DNA of 26,682 nt from CAYUYV01 sp050331455 (GTDB lineage: Bacteria; Pseudomonadota; Alphaproteobacteria; JAJFIK01). The notes beneath the pieces are model-generated. The model did no database searches, was not told the DNA's origin, and worked only from the letters and a program-made list of their open reading frames with translations. A program made the position numbers and the translations under genes. Location of the stretch: contig JBHJGV010000038.1 of the NCBI GenBank assembly GCA_050331455.1, positions 1-26,682 on the forward strand. The letters are read 5' to 3'. Positions 6,037 through 14,513 of this stretch are shown here, piece after piece (position 1 is the stretch's first letter; the number at the start of each line of letters is the position of its first letter).

Positions 6037-7104
6037 TCATCCGCAGCGGGGCGCCCCCTTGCGCCGTTTGGTTTGAGAATGCCCGAGGGCCGGGGCCGTG
6101 TCGAACGGATTGGCCCAATGATCATCCGAAAAACCCAGAAGATCCCACGTCTCGCGCATATGGGGGGACAAAGGGGCGTGGACGGACAACACACCACCCG
6201 AGGGATGATCGATCGTTAGAGAATAGGCATGGAGGTGGAGCCCCTCGCCCACCCCGCCGATGGGCGGGCGCCGCGCGCCGTAACCGTATTTCACGTCCCC
6301 CACCAGGGGCGTATCCATATGGGCGCAGTGGACGCGCAATTGGTGGGTGCGCCCCGTAATGGGCATGAGGGCGAGCCAGGTGGCCTTCTGGCCGGCCTGG
6401 AACACGGTGGCATAGCGTGTGAGCGCATGGCGGGCGTCCTTATCGTTGACCTTGGCCACCTGGATGCGCTCGCCCAGTTCGTCCTCGCCGGGCACCATGT
6501 CCTTCTTCAGGGGAGCCTTAATGTCGCCCTCCCGCAAGGGCGGGACACCGTGCACGAGGCCCCAATAGATCTTTTCGCTCTGCCGGGCCTTGAAGGCATC
6601 GCCGAGCGCCCGGGCCGCGATCCGCGTGCGCGCCAGGACGAGGACGCCGCTGGTGTCCCGGTCCAGACGGTGCACGAGGCGGGGACGCTCGCCGGTGTCA
6701 TCCCGCATGGCCTCCAGCATGCCGTCGATATGGCGCGTGGTGCCCGTGCCCCCCTGCACGGCCAGACCATAGGGCTTGTTCAGCACCAGGACGGCCTCGT
6801 CCTCGTGGAGGATCAGGTCCTTCAGGAACCGCCGATCAGCCTCGTTCACGGCACGGGCCCGCGGCTGCAAGACCCCGGCCGCCGTGCCACCGGGCGCGAC
6901 ATCGAGGGGCGGCACCCGGACCATCTGGCCGGGTTCGAGCCGTGTGTTCGCCTTGACGCGCCCGCCATCCACCCGCACCTGTCCGGTACGCAACAGCTTT
7001 TCAAGCCGCCCATGAGTCAGAGCCGGAAAATGCGCCCGGAACCAGCGGTCAAGCCGCAGGCCGTCTTCGGCATCCGTCACTGCAATCGTCTGCACACCAC
7101 TCAT
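6037..7104 (-). CDS. rluC: RluA-family 23S rRNA pseudouridine synthase (RluC-like)
   Basis: The enzyme isomerises specific uridines in 23S rRNA to pseudouridine. The 355-residue product has an N-terminal S4 RNA-binding domain (about 14-66, with GRLEKLLRTGQVRVDG) and a catalytic domain with HRLDRDTSG (145-153), where Asp150 is the nucleophile. Later come GRTHQLRVHCAHMDTPLVGD motifs typical of RluA-type synthases. The S4 domain separates RluC/RluD from RluA. RluC is favoured because this gene neighbourhood in alphaproteobacteria usually carries RluC, but RluD-like specificity is possible. Its ATG at 7104 overlaps the crcB stop by four bases (ATGA), so translation is coupled. The C-terminus has an extra basic tail (QTKRRKGAPR). 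Confidence 0.9.
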   Translation of the reverse strand: MSGVQTIAVTDAEDGLRLDRWFRAHFPALTHGRLEKLLRTGQVRVDGGRVKANTRLEPGQMVRVPPLDVAPGGTAAGVLQPRARAVNEADRRFLKDLILHEDEAVLVLNKPYGLAVQGGTGTTRHIDGMLEAMRDDTGERPRLVHRLDRDTSGVLVLARTRIAARALGDAFKARQSEKIYWGLVHGVPPLREGDIKAPLKKDMVPGEDELGERIQVAKVNDKDARHALTRYATVFQAGQKATWLALMPITGRTHQLRVHCAHMDTPLVGDVKYGYGARRPPIGGVGEGLHLHAYSLTIDHPSGGVLSVHAPLSPHMRETWDLLGFSDDHWANPFDTAPALGHSQTKRRKGAPRCG

Positions 7105-7499
7105 AACGTCTCCGGAAACAGGCTGCGCGTCGCCATCAAGCCCGCGCCAAGGGCGCCGAGCGACAGGACGACCGACGCGGCCATGTAAAAAAAGGCCGTG
7201 CCCGACTGGCCGCGTTCCAACAGAAGGACCGCCTCGAGGGAAAAGGCGGAAAAGGTCGTGAATCCGCCCAACAGGCCCGTCATCAAAAAAAGCCGCACAC
7301 CGGTCCCGTCAGCCCAGTGGCGCGTCACCCAAACGGCCATCACCCCCATCGCGAAGGACCCGGCCACATTGACCGCGACCGTGCCCCAGGGAAAGGCGGA
7401 CCCGAAGGCGCGCGCCGCGGCCGAGGTCACCAGGAGGCGTCCGACGGACCCCAGAGCGCCCCCGAGGGCCACCCACAGCAGGGCCGACCAGCCCGGCAT
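7101..7499 (-). CDS. crcB: Fluoride ion channel CrcB/Fluc
   Basis: CrcB/Fluc forms a dual-topology dimer that expels fluoride across the inner membrane. The 132-residue product has four hydrophobic helices and the family signature residues: GGALGSVGR near the start, WGTVAVNVAGSF with the conserved Asn, and GGFTTFSAFSLE with the phenylalanines that line the fluoride pores and the Na-binding region. The length is typical. The start ATG at 7499 shares one base with the rarA stop (TGATG) and the stop overlaps the downstream synthase start (ATGA), so it is embedded in the operon. With no leader there is no room for a fluoride riboswitch directly in front, implying constitutive rather than fluoride-induced expression. 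Confidence 0.95.
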   Translation of the reverse strand: MPGWSALLWVALGGALGSVGRLLVTSAAARAFGSAFPWGTVAVNVAGSFAMGVMAVWVTRHWADGTGVRLFLMTGLLGGFTTFSAFSLEAVLLLERGQSGTAFFYMAASVVLSLGALGAGLMATRSLFPETL

Positions 7500-8959
7500 C
7501 AGGCCGACCCCGGATCGTCCGGGCTCCTGTCCGTTTCCGCTCGGGCGGGATGCGCCGGGCTGTCGTTCTCCGGATTGTCGACCGCCGGGCTTTCGTTTTC
7601 CGGACTTTCGTTTTCCGGGGTGCGCAGGCGGGTCCAGGCCGCCAGCCGTTCGGCAATGGCGCGCTCCTGCCCCCGGTCCGTGGGCGTGTAGAAGGTCTCA
7701 CGCGCCATGTCGTCGGGAAAATAGCTCTGGCCTGAAAACCCCTCCTCCGTACCATGATCATACACATAGCCGGCGCCGTAGCCGAGGGACTTCATCAGCT
7801 TGGTTGGCGCATTGAGAATATGGGCCGGCGGCATCAGGGAGCCCGTCGTCTTGGCCGAGCGCAAGGCCCTGCCAAAAGCCGTATAGAGTGCATTCGACTT
7901 CGGCGCGGTGGCCAGATAGACAATGCCTTGGGCAAGCGCCAGCTCGCCCTCCGGCGAGCCCAGCACCTCATAGGCCTCCCGCGCGGCCAGGGCCTGGTGC
8001 AGCGCCTGGGGATCGGCAAGGCCGATATCCTCGCTCGCCATGCGGATCATCCGCCGGGCGATATAAAGCGGGTCCTCGCCGCCGGCCAGCATCCGCGCCA
8101 GGTAATAGAGCGCCGCGTCGCAGTCGGACCCCCGAACCGATTTGTGCAGCGCACTGATCAGGTTGTAGTGGGCCTCCTGCCCCTTGTCGTAAAGGGGTGC
8201 GCGTTTTTGCACGGCCTGCAACAGGCCGGCCTGATCCAGGGGCGCGGGGTCGGCGCGGGCCAAAAGGTCCTCCGCCACATTCAGCAGATAGCGTCCGTCC
8301 CCGTCGGCCAGGGTCAGCAGCAGACTGCGGGCCGGGGCATCAAGGGGGATGGGCCGGTCCATGGCCGCCTCGGCCCGGGCCAGGAGCTGCTCCAGGGCCG
8401 GCTCGTCCAGACGCTTGAGCACAAGGACCTGGGCCCGGGACAGCAGGGCGGGATTGAGGACAAAGGACGGATTTTCCGTCGTCGCCCCGATCAGGACGAT
8501 GGTGCCGTCCTCCATATGGGGCAAAAACCCGTCCTGTTGGGCGCGGTTGAACCGGTGGATTTCATCCACGAACAGGAGCGTCCCCTGCCCGCCCGCGCGC
8601 CGGACCCGGGCACTGTCAAAGACCCGGCGCAGATCCGCGACCCCGGAAAAGATGGCCGAGAGTTGCTCGAAACGCAGGCCGGACACGCCCGCCAGGAGCC
8701 GGGCGATGGTGGTCTTGCCCGTGCCCGGCGGCCCCCACAGGATCGAGGAAACCACCCGGCCTTCCTCCGCCATCCGGCCAATGGGCGCATCGTCGGTCAG
8801 CAAATGATCCTGGCCGATGACCTCGTCCAGGCGGGCGGGACGCAGACGGTCCGCAAGCGGACGGGGCGCATCCTCCGCCGGTTCCGCCGGAGTGCCCGGC
8901 ACGTCCTTCCTGCTGTGCGGTCCCGGGGCCATGCCGGCCGCTTCGAAGAGACTGGTCAT
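7499..8959 (-). CDS. rarA: Replication-associated recombination protein A (RarA/MgsA), AAA+ ATPase
   Basis: RarA is a clamp-loader-like AAA+ ATPase acting at stalled replication forks. The 486-residue product shows Walker A GPPGTGKT (76-83), Walker B LLFVDEIH (128-135), sensor 1 in GATTENPSF (158-166), and the C-terminal MgsA tetramerisation part with LISALHKSVRGSD and YLARMLAGGEDP. The frame is open to 9037, but that portion overlaps the Do protease. ATG 8959 (MTSLFEAAG) leaves a 20-base gap with an AGG-type site. The C-terminus departs from the family: after the usual end it carries about 40 extra residues containing pentapeptide repeats of PENES type. The stop shares a base with crcB. It belongs to the protease-rarA-crcB run. 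Confidence 0.95.
   Translation of the reverse strand: MTSLFEAAGMAPGPHSRKDVPGTPAEPAEDAPRPLADRLRPARLDEVIGQDHLLTDDAPIGRMAEEGRVVSSILWGPPGTGKTTIARLLAGVSGLRFEQLSAIFSGVADLRRVFDSARVRRAGGQGTLLFVDEIHRFNRAQQDGFLPHMEDGTIVLIGATTENPSFVLNPALLSRAQVLVLKRLDEPALEQLLARAEAAMDRPIPLDAPARSLLLTLADGDGRYLLNVAEDLLARADPAPLDQAGLLQAVQKRAPLYDKGQEAHYNLISALHKSVRGSDCDAALYYLARMLAGGEDPLYIARRMIRMASEDIGLADPQALHQALAAREAYEVLGSPEGELALAQGIVYLATAPKSNALYTAFGRALRSAKTTGSLMPPAHILNAPTKLMKSLGYGAGYVYDHGTEEGFSGQSYFPDDMARETFYTPTDRGQERAIAERLAAWTRLRTPENESPENESPAVDNPENDSPAHPARAETDRSPDDPGSA
7560..7619. repeat. Four degenerate 15-bp repeats in the 3' end of rarA
   Basis: Four 15-bp units (7560-7574, 7575-7589, 7590-7604, 7605-7619) encode the pentapeptides PENES, PENES, PAVDN and PENDS on the minus strand. 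The last two units in plus-strand order differ at a single base; the second is the most diverged. They extend the RarA tail in frame and look like slippage expansion of an acidic, disordered segment. Confidence 0.75.
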
Positions 8960-8979
8960 CGCCCTGTCCGCCGCCGGTT

Positions 8980-10419
<1,440 letters not shown>

Positions 10420-10521
10420 CCCTCCACTCCCTTGTGTGAGAATCCGGTCGGAACGGATCGCATGGGCCGATACCAACCTCTGGCTCTTCATCCATGTGGC
10501 CCCGCCCCCCCGGGCCGGTCA

Positions 10522-10603
10522 AGGCGTGGAGGACCCCTGGGCGTAGAAGACCCCAGGGCGTAGAAGACCTCTGGGCATAGAAGACCACAGGGCGTGAACG
10601 ACC
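10522..10603. repeat. 17-bp tandem repeat array (minisatellite) upstream of the Do protease
   Basis: About five units of 17 bp run head to tail: 10522-10538 (diverged), 10539-10555, 10556-10572, 10573-10589 and a partial one at 10590-10603. The core in plus orientation is GGGCGTAGAAGACC followed by three variable bases. The three central units share 13 or 14 of 14 core bases. The array fills most of the gap between the stop of the acetyltransferase gene (10606) and the upstream region of the protease gene on the minus strand, so copy number would alter leader length. Confidence 0.85.
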
Positions 10604-10605
10604 GC

Positions 10606-11085
10606 CTAAAGGGACCGGAACAGGATCAACACATCGGTCGGGCCACGGTTTGGGTGGCGAAAGGCGCCCGGGATGCGGCCCGCCTCGCGAAACCCCACGG
10701 ACAACCAGAGATCGACCGCAGGCTTGTTGGATACCACCACGAAATTGAATTGCATCCCGGTATAACCGAGCCGCCGGCCCTCCTGGATGACAAAGTCAGC
10801 GAGCGCACGGCCGATCCCGAAGCCCTTGAAGCGCTGGGCGACCATGATGCCGGCATTGGCGATGTGGTCGCCCAGGCCCGGTTGATTCGGCTTGATGAAG
10901 CAGGATCCGGCGATGGTGCCGCCCCGGTCCGCGACATAAACGGCGGCGCCGGCGGCGAACCAAAGGGCTTGGCCGCCGGCGCGATCCGTATTGGGATCGA
11001 AAGCGAAGCTGTCGGCGCTCCGCACGGTCTCCAGGAAAATGCTGACGACCGCGTCCCGGTCATCGGGCGTGGCGGGACGGATCAC
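10606..11085 (-). CDS. GNAT-family N-acetyltransferase
   Basis: This cytosolic enzyme transfers an acetyl group from acetyl-CoA to an amine. The 159-residue protein is one GNAT domain. The acetyl-CoA loop is visible in VAQRFKGFGIGRAL (about 82-95, the Q/RxxGxG/A type), followed by the VSNKPAVDLWLSVGF segment (about 117-131) that closes the fold. The substrate is not evident. The start is GTG at 11085, with AAGG upstream and no better start in frame. It lies only 19 bases downstream of rplQ, so it is probably transcribed as the tail of the alpha operon. That position raises the possibility of a ribosomal or small-molecule substrate, but this is speculation. Confidence 0.85.
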   Translation of the reverse strand: MIRPATPDDRDAVVSIFLETVRSADSFAFDPNTDRAGGQALWFAAGAAVYVADRGGTIAGSCFIKPNQPGLGDHIANAGIMVAQRFKGFGIGRALADFVIQEGRRLGYTGMQFNFVVVSNKPAVDLWLSVGFREAGRIPGAFRHPNRGPTDVLILFRSL

Positions 11086-11104
11086 GTGTGCCTTCGCGTC
11101 GGGC

Positions 11105-11560
11105 TCAAGCCCCCATGCCCGGAGGCAGGCCAGCGCCGCCGGCAGCCTCGTTTTGGCCCACAGCCTCGTCCACGGGACCGGAATCTTGTCCCTTCACGGT
11201 CTCGTCCCGATCCACAAATTCGATGATCGCCATCGGCGCCGCATCGCCGCGCCGGTAGCCGGCCTTCAGAATGCGGATGTAACCACCCTGGCGAAACGCG
11301 TAGCGCGGACCCAGAATCTCGAACAGCTTGCCGACCATGCCCACATCCCGGACCTTGGAAATCGCGAGGCGGCGGGCATGCAGATCACCACGTTTGCCGA
11401 GCGTAACCAGCTTTTCGACGAAGGGGCGCAATTCCTTCGCCTTCGGCAGGGTCGTCTTGATCTGCTCGTGCTTGATCAGGGACGCTGCCATATTGGCCAT
11501 CATGGCGCGGCGATGGGTCGATGTCCGCCCCAGTTTGCGATATCCGTGCGCGTGCCGCAT
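11105..11560 (-). CDS. rplQ: Large ribosomal subunit protein bL17
   Basis: L17 binds domain III of 23S rRNA near the exit tunnel. The 151-residue protein opens with the invariant MRHAHGYRKLGR and contains the TTLPKAKELRPFVEKLVTLGKRGDLHARR core and the YIRILKAGYRRGDAAPMAIIEFVDR end of the fold. About 30 extra Gly/Ala/Glu-rich residues follow the fold, a disordered tail seen in other alphaproteobacteria. AAGGAACG precedes the ATG. It is the last ribosomal gene of the alpha operon, 87 bases after rpoA, with the acetyltransferase behind it. Confidence 0.97.
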   Translation of the reverse strand: MRHAHGYRKLGRTSTHRRAMMANMAASLIKHEQIKTTLPKAKELRPFVEKLVTLGKRGDLHARRLAISKVRDVGMVGKLFEILGPRYAFRQGGYIRILKAGYRRGDAAPMAIIEFVDRDETVKGQDSGPVDEAVGQNEAAGGAGLPPGMGA

Positions 11561-11647
11561 CGGTCCGTTCCTTCTTTACACTTGAGTGCGCTCTACCCTC
11601 GCGCCGCCGTCATCCCGGTGGTCGGCCCGGTCCGCGGCAGACCAGGA

Positions 11648-12664
11648 TTAGTACTGGTCCTCGAACCGCTTGGCCAGATCCTCAATGTTTTCCGGCGGCC
11701 AGTTGGTGACCTCCATGCCCAGATGCAGACCCATCTGCGCCAGGACTTCTTTGATCTCGTTCAGCGACTTCCGGCCGAAATTCGGTGTGCGGAGCATTTC
11801 CGCCTCGGACTTCTGGATGAGGTCGCCGATATAAACGATATTGTCGTTCTTCAGACAGTTGGCCGAACGAACGGACAATTCCAGTTCGTCGACCTTTTTC
11901 AGCAGGGCCGGGTTGAATTCGAGATCCGGACGCTGATCTTCGACCCGCTGTTCCCGCGGCTCTTCGAAATTGATGAAGACCTGAAGCTGATCCTGGAGTA
12001 TGCGCGCTGCATAGGCCACAGCATTTTCCGGCGTAATGGCCGCATTGGTCTCGTCCTGCATGGTCAGCTTGTCGAAGTCCAGGAACTGGCCTTCCCGGGT
12101 GTTCTCCACCTTGTAGGAGACCCGCCGCACCGGGCTGTACAGAGCATCGACGGGGATGAGGCCAATGGGGGCATCTTCGGGCCGGTTCCGGTCTGCCGGG
12201 ACATAGCCCTTGCCCGTGTCCACCGTAAACTCCATCCGGATTTCCGCGCCCTGATCGAGGGTGCACAGAACGAGGTCCGGATTGAGCACTTCGATGTCCG
12301 AGGTCTGCTGGATCATGCCGGCCTTGACCTCACCCGGGCCATCAGCCTTCAGCGTCAAACGCTTGGGGCCTTCCGCATGCATGCGCAGGGCAAGCATCTT
12401 GATGTTCAGCACAATGTCCGTGACGTCCTCGCGCACGCCGGCGATCGAGGAGAACTCGTGCAGCACACCGTTGATATGCACGGATGTCACCGCCGCGCCC
12501 TGAAGCGAGGACATTAAAACCCGGCGCAGGGCATTCCCCAGCGTCATCCCGAAGCCGCGTTCCAGGGGCTCGGCAACGACCGTTGCGAAACGCGAGGGAT
12601 CATGACCCAGCTCGACCTGGAGCTTGGTCGGCTTGATCATGTCCTGCCAGTTTTTCTGGATCAT
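11648..12664 (-). CDS. rpoA: DNA-directed RNA polymerase subunit alpha
   Basis: Alpha dimerises to nucleate RNA polymerase and its C-terminal domain touches UP elements and activators. The 338-residue product has the N-terminal dimerisation part (FATVVAEPLERGFGMTLGNALRRVLMSS near 26-53), a linker, and the C-terminal DNA-binding part with ELSVRSANCLKNDNIVYIGDLIQ, including the DNA-contact Arg and Asn positions. Length and order match alphaproteobacterial RpoA. The ATG at 12664 follows GGAAGGA. It lies in the alpha operon between rpsK and rplQ; the 225-base gap to rpsK is unusually long for this operon. Confidence 0.98.
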   Translation of the reverse strand: MIQKNWQDMIKPTKLQVELGHDPSRFATVVAEPLERGFGMTLGNALRRVLMSSLQGAAVTSVHINGVLHEFSSIAGVREDVTDIVLNIKMLALRMHAEGPKRLTLKADGPGEVKAGMIQQTSDIEVLNPDLVLCTLDQGAEIRMEFTVDTGKGYVPADRNRPEDAPIGLIPVDALYSPVRRVSYKVENTREGQFLDFDKLTMQDETNAAITPENAVAYAARILQDQLQVFINFEEPREQRVEDQRPDLEFNPALLKKVDELELSVRSANCLKNDNIVYIGDLIQKSEAEMLRTPNFGRKSLNEIKEVLAQMGLHLGMEVTNWPPENIEDLAKRFEDQY

Positions 12665-12840
12665 GGTCGATCCTTCCTATCGGTTCGCGGACCATCCGGT
12701 CTCGCACCATCGATCATGGTTCTCGAAGGCCCCGAACCAGGTGGGGCGGGATTCGATGACCAGGGTGTATCCTGCGCACGGGGGACCACACGTGAGGGTG
12801 AGGGTCCACATGATCTCGAAGCGGATCCGCATCAAGCCGC

Positions 12841-12856
12841 TAACGCGTGTGCGTTA
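12841..12856. promoter_or_regulatory. 16-bp palindrome in the rpsK-rpoA gap
   Basis: TAACGC (12841-12846) and GCGTTA (12851-12856) form a perfect 6-bp dyad around GTGT. It lies in the 225-base non-coding gap between rpsK and rpoA on the minus strand. It could be an RNA hairpin for processing or attenuation, or a protein site. There is no T-run, so it is not an intrinsic terminator. The function is not established. Confidence 0.3.
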
Positions 12857-12889
12857 TGCCCACGTTAACAGCCCGCCCACGTCGTCTGC

Positions 12890-13279
12890 TCAGACCCGGC
12901 GACGTTTGGGCGGCCGGCACCCATTGTGGGGGATGGGGGTCACATCCCGGATGGTCGTGATCGTGAAGCCGCTGGCCTGTAAAGCACGCAGGGCCGATTC
13001 CCGCCCCGAACCCGGTCCACTGACATAAACCTCAAGGGTTTTCATGCCGTGCTCAGCCGCTTTGCGGCCCGCATCTTCCGCAGCCGTCTGGGCCGCGAAG
13101 GGCGTGGATTTCCGGGATCCCTTAAAGCCCTTGGATCCGGCCGAGGACCAGGAAATGGCATTGCCCTGGGCATCGGTGATCGTGATCATGGTGTTGTTGA
13201 AGCTGGCATTCACATGCGCGACGCCGGAGGAAATATTCTTCCGTTCCTTGCGTTTGACGCGGGCGCGTTCCTTGGCCAT
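12890..13279 (-). CDS. rpsK: Small ribosomal subunit protein uS11
   Basis: S11 sits on the 30S platform close to the E site and the mRNA exit. The 129-residue protein has a basic N-terminus (KERARVKRKERKNI), the HVNASFNNTMITITDAQGN core, and the C-terminal IRDVTPIPHNGCRPPKRRRV signature. The length equals the family norm. ATG 13279 follows AGGGACAG, 26 bases after the rpsM stop. Confidence 0.98.
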   Translation of the reverse strand: MAKERARVKRKERKNISSGVAHVNASFNNTMITITDAQGNAISWSSAGSKGFKGSRKSTPFAAQTAAEDAGRKAAEHGMKTLEVYVSGPGSGRESALRALQASGFTITTIRDVTPIPHNGCRPPKRRRV

Positions 13280-13305
13280 GTCTGTCCCTACTCTTTTCTG
13301 CCGGT

Positions 13306-13674
13306 TTACTTCTTTTTACCGGCGATGGGCTTGGCGGGCCCTTTGCGGGTACGCGCATTGGTGTGCGTGCGCTGTCCGCGCACCGGCAAGCCGCGGCGGT
13401 GGCGCAGCCCGCGATAGCAGCCCAGATCCATCAAACGCTTGATGTTCATCGCCGTCTCGCGGCGCAGATCCCCTTCGACAAGATAGTCCCGGTCGATGGT
13501 CTCGCGGATCTGCAACACGTCCGCGTCGGCCAGTTCGTGGACCCGGCGATCAACGGGGATGTTTACCTTTTCACAGATCTCACGGGCCTTGGACGGGCCG
13601 ATGCCGTGGATATAGGTCAGTGCGATGACAACACGCTTCGATGTCGGAATATTTACGCCAGCAATACGGGCCAC
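13306..13674 (-). CDS. rpsM: Small ribosomal subunit protein uS13
   Basis: S13 contacts the head of 16S rRNA, the P-site tRNA and bridges to the 50S. The 122-residue protein begins MARIAGVNIP, with the IHGIGPSKAREI helix-hairpin element and the C-terminal GLRHRRGLPVRGQRTHTNARTRKGP signature that reaches the tRNA. The start codon is GTG (13674) with GGAG upstream. It is the first gene after adk and has 248 bases of non-coding DNA in front, holding a candidate promoter, so the alpha operon may begin here. Confidence 0.98.
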   Translation of the reverse strand: MARIAGVNIPTSKRVVIALTYIHGIGPSKAREICEKVNIPVDRRVHELADADVLQIRETIDRDYLVEGDLRRETAMNIKRLMDLGCYRGLRHRRGLPVRGQRTHTNARTRKGPAKPIAGKKK

Positions 13675-13847
13675 GTGAACGTCTCCGTTACGGGAAAGAC
13701 CAGCCAGGGGCCTTCCGCCTTCTCCTCGAATGGGGTGAGCATGGACCTGTCAACGATGGGTCGCCGGCACCGCGCGTCGCTTCGCTCGACCCGCTGGGGG
13801 AGAACAAACGCGTGATGTTCCGTCCGCAAGCGACCGGAAAAACAGTA

Positions 13848-13875
13848 GCGGAACAATAATCCTTGATTGTTCCGC
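13848..13875. promoter_or_regulatory. Perfect 10-bp inverted repeat lying across the rpsM promoter
   Basis: GCGGAACAAT (13848-13857) and ATTGTTCCGC (13866-13875) are exact inverted repeats separated by 8 bases. They span from the -10 hexamer to the edge of the -35 hexamer of the candidate minus-strand promoter, the classic place for a repressor operator. A further half-site TGTTCCG lies at 13816-13822. As RNA it could also fold into a hairpin, but no T-run follows. The binding protein is unknown. Confidence 0.55.
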
Positions 13876-13880
13876 GTCAA
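13853..13880 (-). promoter_or_regulatory. Candidate promoter for rpsM-rpsK-rpoA-rplQ
   Basis: On the minus strand TTGACG (13875-13880, five of six -35 matches) is followed after 16 bases by TATTGT (13853-13858, four of six -10 matches). It lies in the 248-base gap between adk and rpsM and would give a leader of about 170 bases. It would let the alpha operon be expressed apart from the spc genes. Confidence 0.5.
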
Positions 13881-13922
13881 GGTTCTTTTGAGGCAAGACC
13901 AGACCCGAACGGGCCGCCTTGC

Positions 13923-14513
13923 CTAGACGTTGGGCGTTTCGATTTCGGCCAGATGGCCAAGAATCTGCTCGGTCACCTCATCAATGCTGAGCATGCCGTC
14001 GATCTTGTCGAGTTTGTCCTGGGCCTCGTAATAGGGACGCAGCGGTGCCGTCTGGTCGCTGTAAATCGCCAAGCGTTTTTTCAGGGTCTCGGCGGTATCA
14101 TCGGCGCGTACGCTGTCCGGATTTTCCTTGCGCCGCGTTTCGATACGCTCCAGCAGGCAGGCTTCGTCCACGACGATTTCGATCACCGTGTCGATCTTCT
14201 GGCCTTTCCGGGCGAGCATCGCATCGAGGGCTTCGGCCTGGGGCACATTGCGCGGGAAGCCGTCCAGGATGAAGCCCTTGGCGCAGTCGGGCTCGTCGAT
14301 CCGCTCATCGATGATCTGCACAACAACCTCGTCGGGCACCAGATCGCCGCGATCCATGATGGCCTTGCAACGCTTACCGACCTCCGTACCGGCGGCCACG
14401 GCGGCGCGCAGCATGTCACCGGTCGAGAGCTGGCAGATATCGTATTGAGCCTCGATGCGCTTGGCCTGCGTGCCCTTTCCCGCGCCCGGCGGCCCTAACA
14501 GAATCAATCTCAT
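13923..14513 (-). CDS. adk: Adenylate kinase, short-LID form
   Basis: Adenylate kinase interconverts ATP and AMP with two ADP in the cytosol. The 196-residue protein has the P-loop GPPGAGKGTQ (7-16), LSTGDMLR in the AMP-binding part, GFILDGFPR, and TRRKENPDSVRADDTAETLKKRL, where the LID should be. The LID is the short kind: the roughly 27-residue extension and its zinc or hydrogen-bond network in E. coli Adk (214 residues) are absent, as in several alphaproteobacteria. Catalytic Arg positions remain. The ATG overlaps the secY stop by four bases (ATGA), so it is translationally coupled to the translocon gene. Confidence 0.97.
   Translation of the reverse strand: MRLILLGPPGAGKGTQAKRIEAQYDICQLSTGDMLRAAVAAGTEVGKRCKAIMDRGDLVPDEVVVQIIDERIDEPDCAKGFILDGFPRNVPQAEALDAMLARKGQKIDTVIEIVVDEACLLERIETRRKENPDSVRADDTAETLKKRLAIYSDQTAPLRPYYEAQDKLDKIDGMLSIDEVTEQILGHLAEIETPNV

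Noticed and set aside
7500..7560. Fluoride riboswitch in front of crcB
   Set aside because: The region is coding sequence of rarA, which shares a base with the crcB start, so there is no leader.
10420..10491. Longer N-terminus for the Do protease
   Set aside because: The extra 24 residues would push the signal peptide inward; ATG 10419 directly begins a normal signal peptide and has GGGAG upstream.
10489..10521. G-run on the minus strand upstream of the Do protease as a G-quadruplex or terminator
   Set aside because: Only two G tracts of sufficient length are present and no T-run follows the GGCCC/GGGCC dyad.
10991..12517. Long plus-strand open frame (508 codons) across rplQ and rpoA
   Set aside because: Antisense shadow of conserved genes; no ribosome binding site or domain.
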